From the NCBI GenBank assembly GCA_903907995.1, contig CAIVQH010000041.1, positions 248,001-312,000 on the forward strand: DNA of 64,000 bases. The letters are read 5' to 3'. The notes below the pieces were generated by a model. That model was not told the origin of the DNA. It saw nothing but the letters and a program-made list of their open reading frames with translations, and did no database searches. Source of the DNA: an uncultured Verrucomicrobiota bacterium (GTDB lineage: Bacteria > Verrucomicrobiota > Verrucomicrobiia > Limisphaerales > UBA9464). The position numbers and the translations under genes were made by a program. Of this stretch, positions 8,901-16,616 are shown piece by piece (within the stretch, counting starts at the first letter, position 1; each line of letters starts with the position of its first letter).

Positions 8901-9406
8901 TTGCCGTTCTTCACCGCCAGGTTCAGCACCAGCGTCACGTTGTTGTTCTTGATCGCGGGCGTGGGATTCTCGTTGTAAAAGTACTTGTTGATGCCTTTGG
9001 AGATCAGGATGTCCGTCTCCGACTTCGAGATGCCATAGCCGGCGAGGGTGTTGGGACCGGTCGCCTGCGGGATGAAGGCCAGCACGGCAAACGAGTCCGG
9101 CCCGCGCCCACTCACGAGGTCCACGCGATATTCGATGGTGCGGCCCTCCTGCAGCTGGAAGGTCTCGGAAGTCTTCTTGCTGCTGACGAAAAATGGCTGG
9201 CCGACCGCCGGAAGATTGAACGTGAACTGCCCCCCGCCCTGCTGGCCACCCGGCAACCCTAAACCGCCCGGATCGGAATCTTCCCAGCCGCTGCGGGTGG
9301 CGGCGTCAAAATTGTCCAGCACCTTGGCCTGGGCACCCAAACCGATGGCCGCGATGACCGGCAGCAGCCAACGACGACAGACATGAGACAGCAGAAGAGA
9401 GTTCAT
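5969..9406 (-). CDS. large secreted protein with duplicated N-terminal domain
   Basis: 1145 residues with a signal peptide (predicted cleavage after AQA, residue 27 or 28). Two tandem domains of about 220 residues follow (about 29-248 and 249-466), each starting VLD(N/D)F(D/N)AA and GWEDSDPGG and rich in beta strands. Then come an Ig-like segment (about 475-565), a carbohydrate-binding-like module (about 575-770, EDYNFESGG...), a second Ig-like segment, and a C-terminal PA14-like region (FDGDLPIPGQTLDNGDDNF, GVRSDDGYKL). No catalytic motif is recognised, so a polymer-binding or surface role is the safest inference. Terminated by a strong hairpin at 5910-5941. Confidence 0.85.
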   Translation of the reverse strand: MNSLLLSHVCRRWLLPVIAAIGLGAQAKVLDNFDAATRSGWEDSDPGGLGLPGGQQGGGQFTFNLPAVGQPFFVSSKKTSETFQLQEGRTIEYRVDLVSGRGPDSFAVLAFIPQATGPNTLAGYGISKSETDILISKGINKYFYNENPTPAIKNNNVTLVLNLAVKNGNVIITGQVLDKDDGNKVIFEKTFVDTPAADVLSDGNDDPPGPFINQVGNFVLYLYADNGTDPAGYQVVYDNAETFVTDEIVLDDFNAAQRSGWEDSDPGGFGLPGGQQGGGVFTFNLPAVGQPYFVNSKKTTKTFELTEGTRNEFSVDLVSGQGPDSFAVLGFIPQATGPNTLAGYGITKSETDILISKGINKYFFNENPTPALMNNNVRLTLTLTVQNGNVTIRGRVFDKDAGDAVIFDKTFVDTPAADVLSDGSDDPPGPFINLVGNVVLYLYADNGTDPNGYQVILDNLLASAPPAAANQPPIITEVAPLEGANFLPASTQVTFRITDDADIPDAGVKVTLNGTTYTTTNGLTLSAAGANRTAALGGFAANQTYLGQISVTDAGNVERTATVAFDTFTGDDPVVEIEDYNFESGGYFNSPVRTPEGLGSADNSYTDRVGTPGVDYSDTRTAPHGSDTLYRTQDFVRMAHSLDRRRAQFNNDNGVYDYDVGDLAADEWMNYTHEFAAGTYVVYLREAVVNLTHGDSLLEQVTSDATQPDQTVKTIGSFLATTSGYTSRNVPLTDGAGLNQLKLRLSGKTTLRLHTITPDDSTGNRLLNYLIFVPVADAGVQRATIASLSPANGTTTSTTEPKIEVAIQNRDTSVNPSTVKLSINGTPVTAQVTNTPDGATVDYTFPSLPPKDVVQSARIIFSDNEGVAQTNDWSFTITYVQLDPSTRLAGPGPVRGIVTRVVQGQDVGQNSLDYAESQLAAGSSIAKLYDLTVTNDVINFSQNVISGGGTDGYFDGDLPIPGQTLDNGDDNFAMEAKAFLDLPAGVIRFGVRSDDGYKLASALNPNASTTPLAFHNGGPADETFDVVVPQAGVYAFRFVWYEHTGAAHVEWFTVNRTTGDRTLVNAAGGIASYTSAATGPALLGADTVTGQFQPLTGAQLDSANKTITVPISSASVAFFFRVQADTAVSITQVKRVGDNIVITYQ
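8005..9322 (-). repeat. tandem ~660-bp intragenic duplication
   Basis: The two N-terminal domains of the 1145-aa protein are encoded by consecutive blocks of about 660 bp (roughly 8663-9322 and 8005-8662) that remain closely similar at the DNA level. Long runs such as the codons for DTPAADVLSDG and ATGPNTLAGYG are conserved. The similarity points to a fairly recent unequal duplication. Confidence 0.8.
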
Positions 9407-9555
9407 GCGTGGTGTTCGTGAGGAGGGGATTGTTAACGGATGTCATTAGCCCCAAGGACCGGAGGGCGTCAAAGCAATTGTCGGTAACCGCCGTGCCATC
9501 CGTGTCACGGCTTCGCCATTGCCAGCGGCTCCCGCTCCCGTGGACAATCGCGGCA

Positions 9556-10263
9556 ATGCGCAACCCGATCATTGTCGCCCTTGATCTGCCCACCGCCACC
9601 CAGGCCCTCGCGCTGGCGCGCCAGGTCGCGCCCTTCGTCGGCGCCTTCAAGGTGGGCAAGGAACTTTTCGTCAGCGCTGGGCCGGACATCGTGCGCGAAC
9701 TGCGAGCGACCGGCGCCAGCGTGTTTCTCGACCTCAAGTTTCACGACATCCCCAATACCGTCGCCAAGGCCGTGACTGCCGCAACCCGTCTCGACGTGCA
9801 GATGCTCACGATCCATTGCAGCGGCGGCAGCGAGATGATGCGCGCGGCGGAGACGGCGGCGCAAAACACCGCCAAGGAGCTGGGCCGCCCGGCCCCGCTG
9901 GTGCTCGGCGTCACGGTCCTTACCAGCATGGACAGCAAAACGCTGGCCGAACTCGGCGGTGAGACCGATGTCACGCAACAGGTCGAACGGCTGGCCCGGC
10001 TCGCCGTGACTTCCGGCCTGCGAGGCCTTGTCTGTTCGCCCCTGGAACTGCCCGTGTTGCGAACCTTTCTCCTGCCTGCCATGCAGTTGGTCACCCCCGG
10101 CATCCGCACCGGCGCGGAAAAGGCCGACGATCAGAAACGCACGCTCAGTCCGCAAGAAGCCATGGCCGCCGGCGCCAGCTGGCTTGTGATCGGCCGGCCC
10201 ATCACCGGCGCCCCGGAGCCGGCGAAAGCCGCCAAGGCGATCTGGGATTCGCTACGGGCGTAA
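9556..10263 (+). CDS. pyrF: orotidine 5'-phosphate decarboxylase
   Basis: Last step of UMP synthesis, cytoplasmic. From ATG 9556 the protein has 235 residues, typical for the class that carries the catalytic array D59-x-K61-x-x-D64 (LDLKFHDIPNT) with Lys32 in AFKVGKELF; these are all present. The phosphate-binding VTPGIR and the C-terminal VIGRPI are also visible. The reading frame is open back to 9409, but the extra residues are not pyrF-like and fall in the divergent intergenic region, so the internal ATG is used. It ends directly against an inverted octamer-repeat array, converging on the double-barrel gene. Confidence 0.96.
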   Translation: MRNPIIVALDLPTATQALALARQVAPFVGAFKVGKELFVSAGPDIVRELRATGASVFLDLKFHDIPNTVAKAVTAATRLDVQMLTIHCSGGSEMMRAAETAAQNTAKELGRPAPLVLGVTVLTSMDSKTLAELGGETDVTQQVERLARLAVTSGLRGLVCSPLELPVLRTFLLPAMQLVTPGIRTGAEKADDQKRTLSPQEAMAAGASWLVIGRPITGAPEPAKAAKAIWDSLRA

Positions 10264-10347
10264 GTCAGTAATCAGTGAATCAGTGGACTGCAGAAGACCA
10301 TCAACCCTTCGGCTCCACTACTGATCACTGACTACTGATTCACTGTA
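10264..10347. repeat. inverted AATCAGTG octamer array (R2)
   Basis: Left array 10264-10287 of AATCAGTG/AGTAATC-type units and right array 10314-10347 in opposite orientation, about 26 bp apart. It begins on the base after the pyrF stop and fills the convergent gap to the next gene. The arms can fold into a long imperfect hairpin, so a bidirectional terminator role is plausible. Related arrays occur at 15394-15441 and 54783-54954. Confidence 0.75.
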
Positions 10348-10365
10348 CTACCCGCTGCGCGGGCC

Positions 10366-12306
10366 TCACAGCCGCCAGTTCATCCAGATCGAGCCGTAGT
10401 CGTGGGTGCCGAAAGGCTGCCCCTTGTACTCCTGGCTTTGCCGGGCGTAGGTGAAGCCCAGGTCCACCTGGCTCCAGGTGACGGCAAAACCGACCCGCGT
10501 CTCCAAGTCCAGCGGTTCGGATTCGACGTGGTAGCTGGAACGCCAGAGGTTGCCGTCCAGAAATGTGTCCCGCGCCACCGCCCGGCCTTCCACCGCCGCA
10601 AAAAGATAAACTCCAAATTGCTGCGGCGCCCCACCGCTGATCGGCAGGAGGGACTGGATCGATGGCTGCCCGAAATCATCGGGCAGATTAACACCGATCC
10701 GCAACGTGCCACCCGCGCCTGCCTCCGTACGCGGCGTACCGCCCACCAAGCCGAAGTGCGGGATGAAATCCACCGCGCCACCCTCACGTTCTCCGGCGAG
10801 CAGCACACGCCACGCGCGGGCATAGGTGAAATCGGCCGTCGGCTCGTTCTTAAGCTGGTTTTCCCAGCCCTGGGCCTGGTTGATCTGGAAATTGCGGTGG
10901 ATGAAGTTCTGCGCCTCACCGCCCAACGCGCCCGGCCCGACCCAGCCGAACCCGAGCCGAACCTGTTCCAGCACGTCGGTCCCGCCGGACGTTCGGCCAC
11001 GGCGCTCCAAAGACGGGGCGCCATAGATCCAGCCCGCGTAGGGATGATCGCCCACCTGCAAGGCGGTCGCGTGGATGTCCAGCGGCGTGAAGATGAGCTG
11101 CCCCGCGGCAAATGTCGCCCGCGCACGCTCGACCGTATAGCCCAATGCCGGCAGGCCCTCGCCAAACCAGCCCAGCCAGCCGGGCATTTCCCCAAGGCGA
11201 TATTCCGGCCCTAGATAGGCCACCTGCGCGCCCTGCGAGTAGTTATCGTCGGTGCCGCTCATGGAGTCGTTCTCCTCCCAGAGCTGCACCGTATGCCCGC
11301 CCAGACCGGAATCGCCACCCGCACCCGTCCGCTCCAACGGTACCGCGCGCTGGCTGTCATCGCTGCCCGACGCCGGGTGATGACTGCCACCGAGTCCGAC
11401 ATCCAACGCCAGGCTCACAAAGGGAGTCGCTTGCGCATCGCGGTCGAAGATCGTGTTTCCCAGATCATTGCGGAGGCGGTAAGAGGTCCCCATGGTCCGG
11501 CCAAGCGCCACGGTGACTTTCGTCGTGGGATTGGGCTGCCACTCCAGACCGACCGTGATCGGTGTCGTCTGGTCCCGCAGCACCCCATCGGGCACACTGG
11601 AATCGCCGGCCAGCCGAAATTCCCGGGTCTCATAGGACAGCCCCAGAAAGAGGCGCAGCGGCTCGCGGAGTGCGTAGCTCAGGTGACCTTCCAGACCTTT
11701 CGTCTCCAGCCGCCAGCGCTGCGAAATCTGCCACTCCACGCCGATCAGAGGCAGTATCCGGACGGAATCTTCCAGGCGGGTCGTGGCATATCCCCCGAAG
11801 GTCAGCGCAAAATGCTCGCTGAATTTTCGCCGTGCACCCACGTATCCGCCGTAGGTCAGCGACTTCCCCACATCCGCATCGGGATCGCCAGCAACCGCAA
11901 GCTGAGCGCCGGTGACCAGCGACCAGCGCTCGTTGAGCGAGTAGTTGAAACGCGGTTCGAGCTTCACCCGAAAAGCATCCCGGACCGGCTCCAGCACCCC
12001 GGGCGGCACGGACGGTAGATTGAAGAAGCGGTAGTGCGAATGCTCTATACCCGCATCCAGCCCAAACTGCGCCTGGGGCGAAAGGGTCCACAGGCCGTCC
12101 AGATCGAGCATGACGCGCGGAGCCCGGACATCGACCGTGTCATCATTCAGTTTGGCGCGCAGCGGGGCATAAAAGCCCGGTTTGACATGGAATTCCGGAG
12201 GCGGCAGTTCCAGTGCTTGCGGCGGCACTTCGGTGTCGGCGCGGCCGTCCAGCACCAGCAATGGCAGCATGGTCAGGGCGGAGAAACAGACGGCGCGTGC
12301 AGACAT
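10366..12306 (-). CDS. double outer-membrane barrel: DUF6268-like + LpxR-like lipid A deacylase
   Basis: 646 residues with a signal peptide. The N-terminal half (about 45-305) is a run of amphipathic beta strands resembling DUF6268 outer-membrane barrels. The C-terminal half (about 338-646) resembles LpxR (DUF2219), which removes the 3'-acyloxyacyl chain of lipid A: WEENDSMSGTDDNYSQG carries the Asn-Asp pair of the LpxR active site, and HPYAGW (about 420) with the following QNFIHR region matches the family pattern. It ends with the strand IWMNWRL. LpxR proteins are usually about 300-330 residues, so this looks like a fusion of two barrels joined by a Gly/Ser-rich linker (about 305-335). A start at TTG 12315 is possible. 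It is the last gene of a minus-strand set with Gfo/Idh, HicB-like and MOSC genes. Confidence 0.8.
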   Translation of the reverse strand: MSARAVCFSALTMLPLLVLDGRADTEVPPQALELPPPEFHVKPGFYAPLRAKLNDDTVDVRAPRVMLDLDGLWTLSPQAQFGLDAGIEHSHYRFFNLPSVPPGVLEPVRDAFRVKLEPRFNYSLNERWSLVTGAQLAVAGDPDADVGKSLTYGGYVGARRKFSEHFALTFGGYATTRLEDSVRILPLIGVEWQISQRWRLETKGLEGHLSYALREPLRLFLGLSYETREFRLAGDSSVPDGVLRDQTTPITVGLEWQPNPTTKVTVALGRTMGTSYRLRNDLGNTIFDRDAQATPFVSLALDVGLGGSHHPASGSDDSQRAVPLERTGAGGDSGLGGHTVQLWEENDSMSGTDDNYSQGAQVAYLGPEYRLGEMPGWLGWFGEGLPALGYTVERARATFAAGQLIFTPLDIHATALQVGDHPYAGWIYGAPSLERRGRTSGGTDVLEQVRLGFGWVGPGALGGEAQNFIHRNFQINQAQGWENQLKNEPTADFTYARAWRVLLAGEREGGAVDFIPHFGLVGGTPRTEAGAGGTLRIGVNLPDDFGQPSIQSLLPISGGAPQQFGVYLFAAVEGRAVARDTFLDGNLWRSSYHVESEPLDLETRVGFAVTWSQVDLGFTYARQSQEYKGQPFGTHDYGSIWMNWRL

Positions 12307-12365
12307 GCGCGGCAAGAAAGCTGATCCATACGGGAACGCAAGCCCTCCCGTGTGCCTCTTTGGAC

Positions 12366-13187
12366 CTATTCCAGGACCAACTCCGCACCCACCATCAGCC
12401 GGATGCCGGCACCGGCGGCCAAGATCACATTCTGGCCGAACAAAGGCGCGTTGAAACGCGGATCGCGACGGTAAGTGGCCAGAGTCCGGAGTGGCTCCAC
12501 GCCGACCTCGGTCGTGACCTGGTCCGTCGTCGTGATCCGGCAGCGGGTACAGGGTTTTACGATGCGAAAATCAACCTCACCCTGGCGCATTGTCCTGGCG
12601 GTATCCTCCGCATAGGGCGCGAGACCCCGAATCACCAGATTCGGGCGGAACCGGTTCATGGGCAACGAACTGCCGGAACCGATGCGCCGGTTCAGGTCGT
12701 CCAGCGATTCTTCGCTGATGACGAGATAGGGATAGCCATCCGCGAAGTAATTCTCCGCCTCAATCCCGCCCGTCCACTCGAAGTTGCTGAGCCGGCGACG
12801 CGCCGGATTCCAACGGACCAACCGGACTTTGGCATTCAGGAAACCGCCGAACCATTCGGCCGTCGAGTCCCCTTCGTCGAAGGCGACCGTGGCATGGCTC
12901 CAAACCTCGGCTCGATGATCGGTGAGGGCCCGTTGCTTCAACGGAATTTTGAACGGCTTCATCCCGGGAGCCGTCAGTCGAAGCATGTCGGCGGTCAGCT
13001 CCGTCCCGATCAGGGCCATACGCGGATAGGTCCGCTGAGTCACGAACTGCCCGGCCTCATCCACCACCATCCATTCCCGGTCGTGCTCAATGCCGTGCGG
13101 TGTCAGGAGCGCCTCGGTCAACGCAATCCCACCGCAGGATTTGACCGGATAGACGTGCAGGCTGGTGAGAACCGCGCAGGAAGTCAT
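12366..13187 (-). CDS. MOSC domain-containing protein
   Basis: 273 residues: an N-terminal MOSC beta-barrel (VYPVKSCGG at about 12-20) followed by the MOSC domain with the conserved KPCTRC at 211-216. Cys213 corresponds to the sulfur/molybdenum-cofactor-handling cysteine of this family (YcbX/mARC-like). YcbX-type proteins detoxify N-hydroxylated bases with molybdenum cofactor; no redox partner domain is fused here. Its ATG overlaps the HicB-like stop codon (ATGA), so translation is coupled. Confidence 0.88.
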   Translation of the reverse strand: MTSCAVLTSLHVYPVKSCGGIALTEALLTPHGIEHDREWMVVDEAGQFVTQRTYPRMALIGTELTADMLRLTAPGMKPFKIPLKQRALTDHRAEVWSHATVAFDEGDSTAEWFGGFLNAKVRLVRWNPARRRLSNFEWTGGIEAENYFADGYPYLVISEESLDDLNRRIGSGSSLPMNRFRPNLVIRGLAPYAEDTARTMRQGEVDFRIVKPCTRCRITTTDQVTTEVGVEPLRTLATYRRDPRFNAPLFGQNVILAAGAGIRLMVGAELVLE

Positions 13188-13435
13188 TGGAAGAGGTGTT
13201 CAGGCCGAATCCGCCTCGCGCATGGGACGGTGCAGTTTGGTGGTAATTCCCGCGCATTTGCCCGAAGCTGTGCCACTTCCTCTTCCACGCGGAAGCTGAG
13301 TTCCAGATAGGCCTCCTTTTCCGTAGTTGCGTGGCAGACACCACCCCAAGGGAACAAGTCGGGGCAGTAGCCTATATATAGGCCGTCTTCCTCCTCCCAG
13401 CCGACAAACTCGCGATACCGACCTTGTGCTTTCAT
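13184..13435 (-). CDS. HicB-like protein, no HicA partner
   Basis: 83 residues with the small alpha/beta layout of HicB antitoxins: YREFVGWEEEDGLYIGYCPDLFPWGG, where a first strand pair leads into a 'PDL' turn, then a helix rich in Glu. No HicA-type double-stranded RNA-binding toxin is found on either side. It is squeezed between a Gfo/Idh gene (7 bp upstream) and the MOSC gene (4-bp overlap). It may be a solitary HicB-fold regulator rather than an antitoxin. Confidence 0.65.
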   Translation of the reverse strand: MKAQGRYREFVGWEEEDGLYIGYCPDLFPWGGVCHATTEKEAYLELSFRVEEEVAQLRANARELPPNCTVPCARRIRPEHLFQ

Positions 13436-13442
13436 TGTGGGA

Positions 13443-14618
13443 TCAAACCTTCACCCACCGCTTCCCTTCGCTGCTCTTCAGGATCGCCTCGCATAGCTTC
13501 ACCTCGTGGTGGCCGTCCTCGGCGGTGGCGAAGAGGACGGGCGTCGTCCGGCCGCTGGCGATGTGCTCGTACACGGCGCGCGAGTGCATCTTGTGGCTGT
13601 CGGGGAAGCCTTCGGGATGGCCGCCGGGATAGTCGGTGAAGCCGGCCACATCCTCGCTGAAGCCGGCGGTGGCGCGCTGGAGGATCTGGTTGGGCTCATC
13701 ACGGCGGCCGAGGACGATTTCGTTGGGCTGCTGGAGGCTCCATTGCACGCTGCCCTTCGTGCCGTAGATGCCCAGATACAGGTCGCATTTCCAGCCCGCC
13801 GCCACCTGCGAGATGGAGGCGTTGGCATGGACACCCTCCGCAAAGCCGTGCGCGGACTTGCCAAACCTCAGCAGGACACTCCCGAAGTCCTCCGTGTCCA
13901 CTTTGTAGGGCACCATCGTGGCGGGATCGATCTTGGCGAAGGTCTGCACCTCGCCCGTCGGGCGGAAACGCGTTTTGTGAAAGGTCTCCAGATGCGCGAA
14001 CGTGCTCTCAGCCTTCGCACCAAGGATGAACGACACCGCGTCAATCCAGTGTGTGCCGATGTCGCCGACCGCCCGGAGCTTGCCACCCTCGCTCGCGAGC
14101 AGCCGCCAGTTGTAGTCGGTGTCCTTGAGCAGCCAGTCCTGAAAGAAGTGGCCCTGCACGTGCATGATCTTCCCGAGGTCACCGCGCTGCAACAGCGCCC
14201 GCATCTGGAGCACGGCGGGGAAGAAGCGGCACATGTAGTTCACCGCGAACACGGGCGAGCCCTTCCGCTTCACGGCGGCGACGACCTTAGCCGTCTCCTT
14301 CGCCGTCATGCCGAGCGGCTTCTCGCAGACGACGTGTTTGCCCGCCTTCAGCGCGGCCAGCGACTGAGCGACGTGGACCTTGTTTGGTGAGGTGATGTGG
14401 ACGACATCCACGTTCGGCGAGGCAAGCATCGCCCGGTAGTCGTAGTCACCATACACCTCCGGGATGCCCCAGCGGTCCGCCGTGGCCCGCGCGGACTTGG
14501 TCGAACCGCAGATCGCGGTGACCTGCACGCCAAGGCGTTTGAGCCCCTCGATGTGAACCGGACCGATGAAGCCGGTGCCGATGACACCGGCCCGCAGCGT
14601 ATGAAGCGGCTTGGACAT
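13443..14618 (-). CDS. Gfo/Idh/MocA family oxidoreductase
   Basis: 391 residues from ATG 14618 (the frame is open to 14654 but the extra residues are not conserved-looking). N-terminal Rossmann fold with GVIGTGFIG at about 11-19, the EKPLGM motif (Glu99-Lys100-Pro101) that carries the catalytic lysine of the family, and a GDIGTHWIDA segment supplying a later catalytic-site histidine. Family members oxidise or epimerise sugars and inositols with NAD(P). No Tat signal, so cytoplasmic. First gene of a set with the HicB-like, MOSC and LpxR-like genes. Confidence 0.92.
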   Translation of the reverse strand: MSKPLHTLRAGVIGTGFIGPVHIEGLKRLGVQVTAICGSTKSARATADRWGIPEVYGDYDYRAMLASPNVDVVHITSPNKVHVAQSLAALKAGKHVVCEKPLGMTAKETAKVVAAVKRKGSPVFAVNYMCRFFPAVLQMRALLQRGDLGKIMHVQGHFFQDWLLKDTDYNWRLLASEGGKLRAVGDIGTHWIDAVSFILGAKAESTFAHLETFHKTRFRPTGEVQTFAKIDPATMVPYKVDTEDFGSVLLRFGKSAHGFAEGVHANASISQVAAGWKCDLYLGIYGTKGSVQWSLQQPNEIVLGRRDEPNQILQRATAGFSEDVAGFTDYPGGHPEGFPDSHKMHSRAVYEHIASGRTTPVLFATAEDGHHEVKLCEAILKSSEGKRWVKV

Positions 14619-14633
14619 GGCCGCAGTGTGAGC

Positions 14634-14658
14634 AGCAAAGGAACAAAGGCGCAAAAGG
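14634..14658. repeat. short AACAAAGG octamer array
   Basis: Three 8-9 bp units (AGCAAAGG, AACAAAGG, CGCAAAAGG), 15 bp upstream of the Gfo/Idh start codon. A related three-unit array (AACCAAGA) is at 29255-29278. Confidence 0.55.
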
Positions 14659-14742
14659 AGACATGCATCACGACCGACTGGGCCGCTGTTTCCCAGCGGT
14701 CGTGTATTTTACAAGAAACGATGGCGCAGCTGTCCCACCCCC

Positions 14743-15393
14743 TTAATTGGAACTGCCATCCAGAGGCGCCACGTGCCCGTCCATGAACGCGACATTCTTG
14801 CCGAATTTGGGCGGGCGCGGGTGGAACTCCTCGTAATCGAGCAGGAGCGGAATCGTGGCCGGCGGAAACGTCTGGGAGAAGTTGGTAACGCCGCCGGAAA
14901 AGTCCCCTTTCTTCAGCAAAAGGAAGGCGTCATCGGACCGGGTTTCATCGATGCGATGCCCGTTCAGATCGAAATTCCATTCGTAGCTCGAACCTTGAGC
15001 GGCGAACCGGCCCGCCCTGTCGGCCGGGCATTTGAAGACGGTGGCGCTGTTGGTGTTCGTGCCCGCGGCTCTGCCCACGTAAGTCGCCAGGACATCGCAG
15101 ATGCGCGGCAACGGATGCTGGGGATCGATGGGTTGCGTCGGGAGGATTTCCGCGCTCGGCATTCGCTCCTGGTTCCCGTCGGCATAAAGGCGGATGGCCA
15201 TGCCCAGCTGCCGAAGGTTGTTCACGCAGGCCGTGTTATAGGCCTGGGCCTTCGATCGTCCCAAAGTGGGCAGCAGCAGGCCGGCCAGAATCGCGACAAT
15301 GGCGATCACCACCAGCAATTCCAGGAGGGTAAAGGCGCACGCGCGATGGCGCACCCGGGTACGGCGGTTCGATTCAAATGGGTGAGGTTTCAT
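14743..15393 (-). CDS. prepilin-type protein with H-x9-DG-like C-terminus
   Basis: 216 residues. A class III signal (A20|FTLLELLVVI, with Glu25 at +5 of the mature protein) and a hydrophobic helix to about residue 42 mark it as a type II secretion/type IV pilus-like pseudopilin processed by prepilin peptidase. The rest is a small globular domain ending in NVAFMDGHVAPLDG, the 'xxFxDGHV' box of the very numerous DUF1559-like proteins of Planctomycetes and Verrucomicrobia. The start ATG forms the end of an octamer-repeat array. No secretion machinery is nearby, so it is an isolated minor pseudopilin. Confidence 0.9.
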   Translation of the reverse strand: MKPHPFESNRRTRVRHRACAFTLLELLVVIAIVAILAGLLLPTLGRSKAQAYNTACVNNLRQLGMAIRLYADGNQERMPSAEILPTQPIDPQHPLPRICDVLATYVGRAAGTNTNSATVFKCPADRAGRFAAQGSSYEWNFDLNGHRIDETRSDDAFLLLKKGDFSGGVTNFSQTFPPATIPLLLDYEEFHPRPPKFGKNVAFMDGHVAPLDGSSN

Positions 15394-15441
15394 CAGTGAG
15401 GACGTTCAGTGCTCAGTAATCGGTGGTCGGTGAGTCAGTGG
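15394..15441. repeat. AATCAGTG-type octamer array
   Basis: Degenerate units (GTTCAGTG, CTCAGTAA, TCGGTGG, GTCAGTGG) fill the gap between the pseudopilin and the small membrane protein. On the minus strand the last unit reads CACTGATG and supplies the ATG of the pseudopilin gene. Confidence 0.6.
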
Positions 15442-15449
15442 ATGATTTC

Positions 15450-15707
15450 TCAGCCGCCCACGCCGAACGGCTTGCGCGCGAACTGGACCCGCTGTTCGGG
15501 AGTCATCTCCCGAAACCGCTGATTCGGATCGGGAGCGCGGAGCAGCTGGGCGGGTGTGGGTTGGCCATCGGGTATGGCCGCGCCAACGCCGACGCGTGTG
15601 TCCGATCTGGTTTCCGAGTCGGCCGGTTCACGGTGGCTCTGGACAAGCCAGAGGGCACCGGCAATGGCCAGCGCCGCGAGGGCAAGAAGGAGACGTTTTA
15701 ATTTCAT
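15450..15707 (-). CDS. small single-span membrane protein
   Basis: 85 residues from ATG 15707. Lys/Arg-rich start followed by one hydrophobic helix (LLLALAALAIAGALWLV) acting as a membrane anchor or uncleaved signal, then a hydrophilic tail ending with PEQRVQFARKPFGVGG. The frame is open further upstream, but the hydrophobic start favours 15707. The family is not recognised. It lies just upstream of the pseudopilin gene on the same strand and could belong to the same transcript. Confidence 0.6.
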   Translation of the reverse strand: MKLKRLLLALAALAIAGALWLVQSHREPADSETRSDTRVGVGAAIPDGQPTPAQLLRAPDPNQRFREMTPEQRVQFARKPFGVGG

Positions 15708-15842
15708 GTGAAGGTGTGTGTTTTTGGTGCAAGCCGCACCTCCACTTTCCCCTGCCTCTAGACGAATGCTACCGGGATGTGACCAAGCCCGCTCAATTCC
15801 GGGACGAAAACGCCCGGTGACGGGACGGATCAAAAAGGCGGA

Positions 15843-16616
15843 TCAGACTTCGCCGAGGCGCGCCTGCAGTTCCGCCAGACTGCAGGTCATGTCCAATCGC
15901 GTGCCGTTCTTGAGCAACAGCGAATGGCGGCCGGAGCCGGCCGGCTGGATCTCGCGAATGCAGGCGAGGTTCACGATCACCGAGCGGCTGATGCGCATGA
16001 AGCCTGCCGGCGCCAGCCGGGCCTCCATGGCCGAGCTGGTTTCGCGGATGATATGCTGCTCCTTGCCCGAATGCAGGACGACGTAGTTGCCCGCCGCTTC
16101 GGCATGGGTGATCTCTTCGGGCTTGAGGAACAAAATCCGCTCCGCAGACCGGACCAGTATCCGCCCTCCGCCAGCGACGGGTGCGTGGAGCTGGCCCAAG
16201 AGGGCCTTCAGCTCGGGATCAGCCTGGCGGGAACTCTTTTCCAAGCGGGCCCGTGCCTTTTTCAGCGCGATTTTGAAGCGCGCTTCACTGAAGGGCTTGA
16301 GCAGGTAGTCCAGCGCGTTGAATTCAAAGGCTCGGATCGCGTGCTCATCGTGCGCGGTCGTGAAAATGACGACTGGAATGGGACCCGGCGAAAGGGTTTC
16401 GAGCACCTCGAAGCCGTTCAGCCGCGGCATCTGCACATCGAGAAAAAGCAGGTCCGGCAGGCGTTTCTGCGTTTCCTTGAGGGTCTGCGCGCCGTCGGCG
16501 CACTCGGCCACGACTTCCACGTCCGCCTCCTCCTCGAGCAGGGAGCGAACCCGCTCGCGCGCGAGCGGTTCGTCGTCGGCAATGATGGTGCTGATTTTCC
16601 TCAAATTATTCGTCAT
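15843..16616 (-). CDS. LytTR-family response regulator
   Basis: 257 residues: receiver domain (Asp14/Asp15 acidic pair, phospho-acceptor Asp60 in LLFLDVQMP, Thr86/87, Lys107 in LLKPF) followed by a LytTR DNA-binding domain (about 155-257). It is the output partner of the kinase encoded immediately upstream. The ATG at 16616 lies inside the kinase gene (11-bp overlap) and within a heptamer repeat; there is no separate ribosome-binding site, so expression depends on translational coupling. Confidence 0.93.
   Translation of the reverse strand: MTNNLRKISTIIADDEPLARERVRSLLEEEADVEVVAECADGAQTLKETQKRLPDLLFLDVQMPRLNGFEVLETLSPGPIPVVIFTTAHDEHAIRAFEFNALDYLLKPFSEARFKIALKKARARLEKSSRQADPELKALLGQLHAPVAGGGRILVRSAERILFLKPEEITHAEAAGNYVVLHSGKEQHIIRETSSAMEARLAPAGFMRISRSVIVNLACIREIQPAGSGRHSLLLKNGTRLDMTCSLAELQARLGEV

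Noticed and set aside
9409-9555. N-terminal extension of pyrF
   Set aside because: The first 49 codons precede the conserved start and lie in the divergent promoter region; the ATG at 9556 gives the standard length.
13184-13435. functional HicAB toxin-antitoxin pair
   Set aside because: No HicA-like frame in either direction within the operon.
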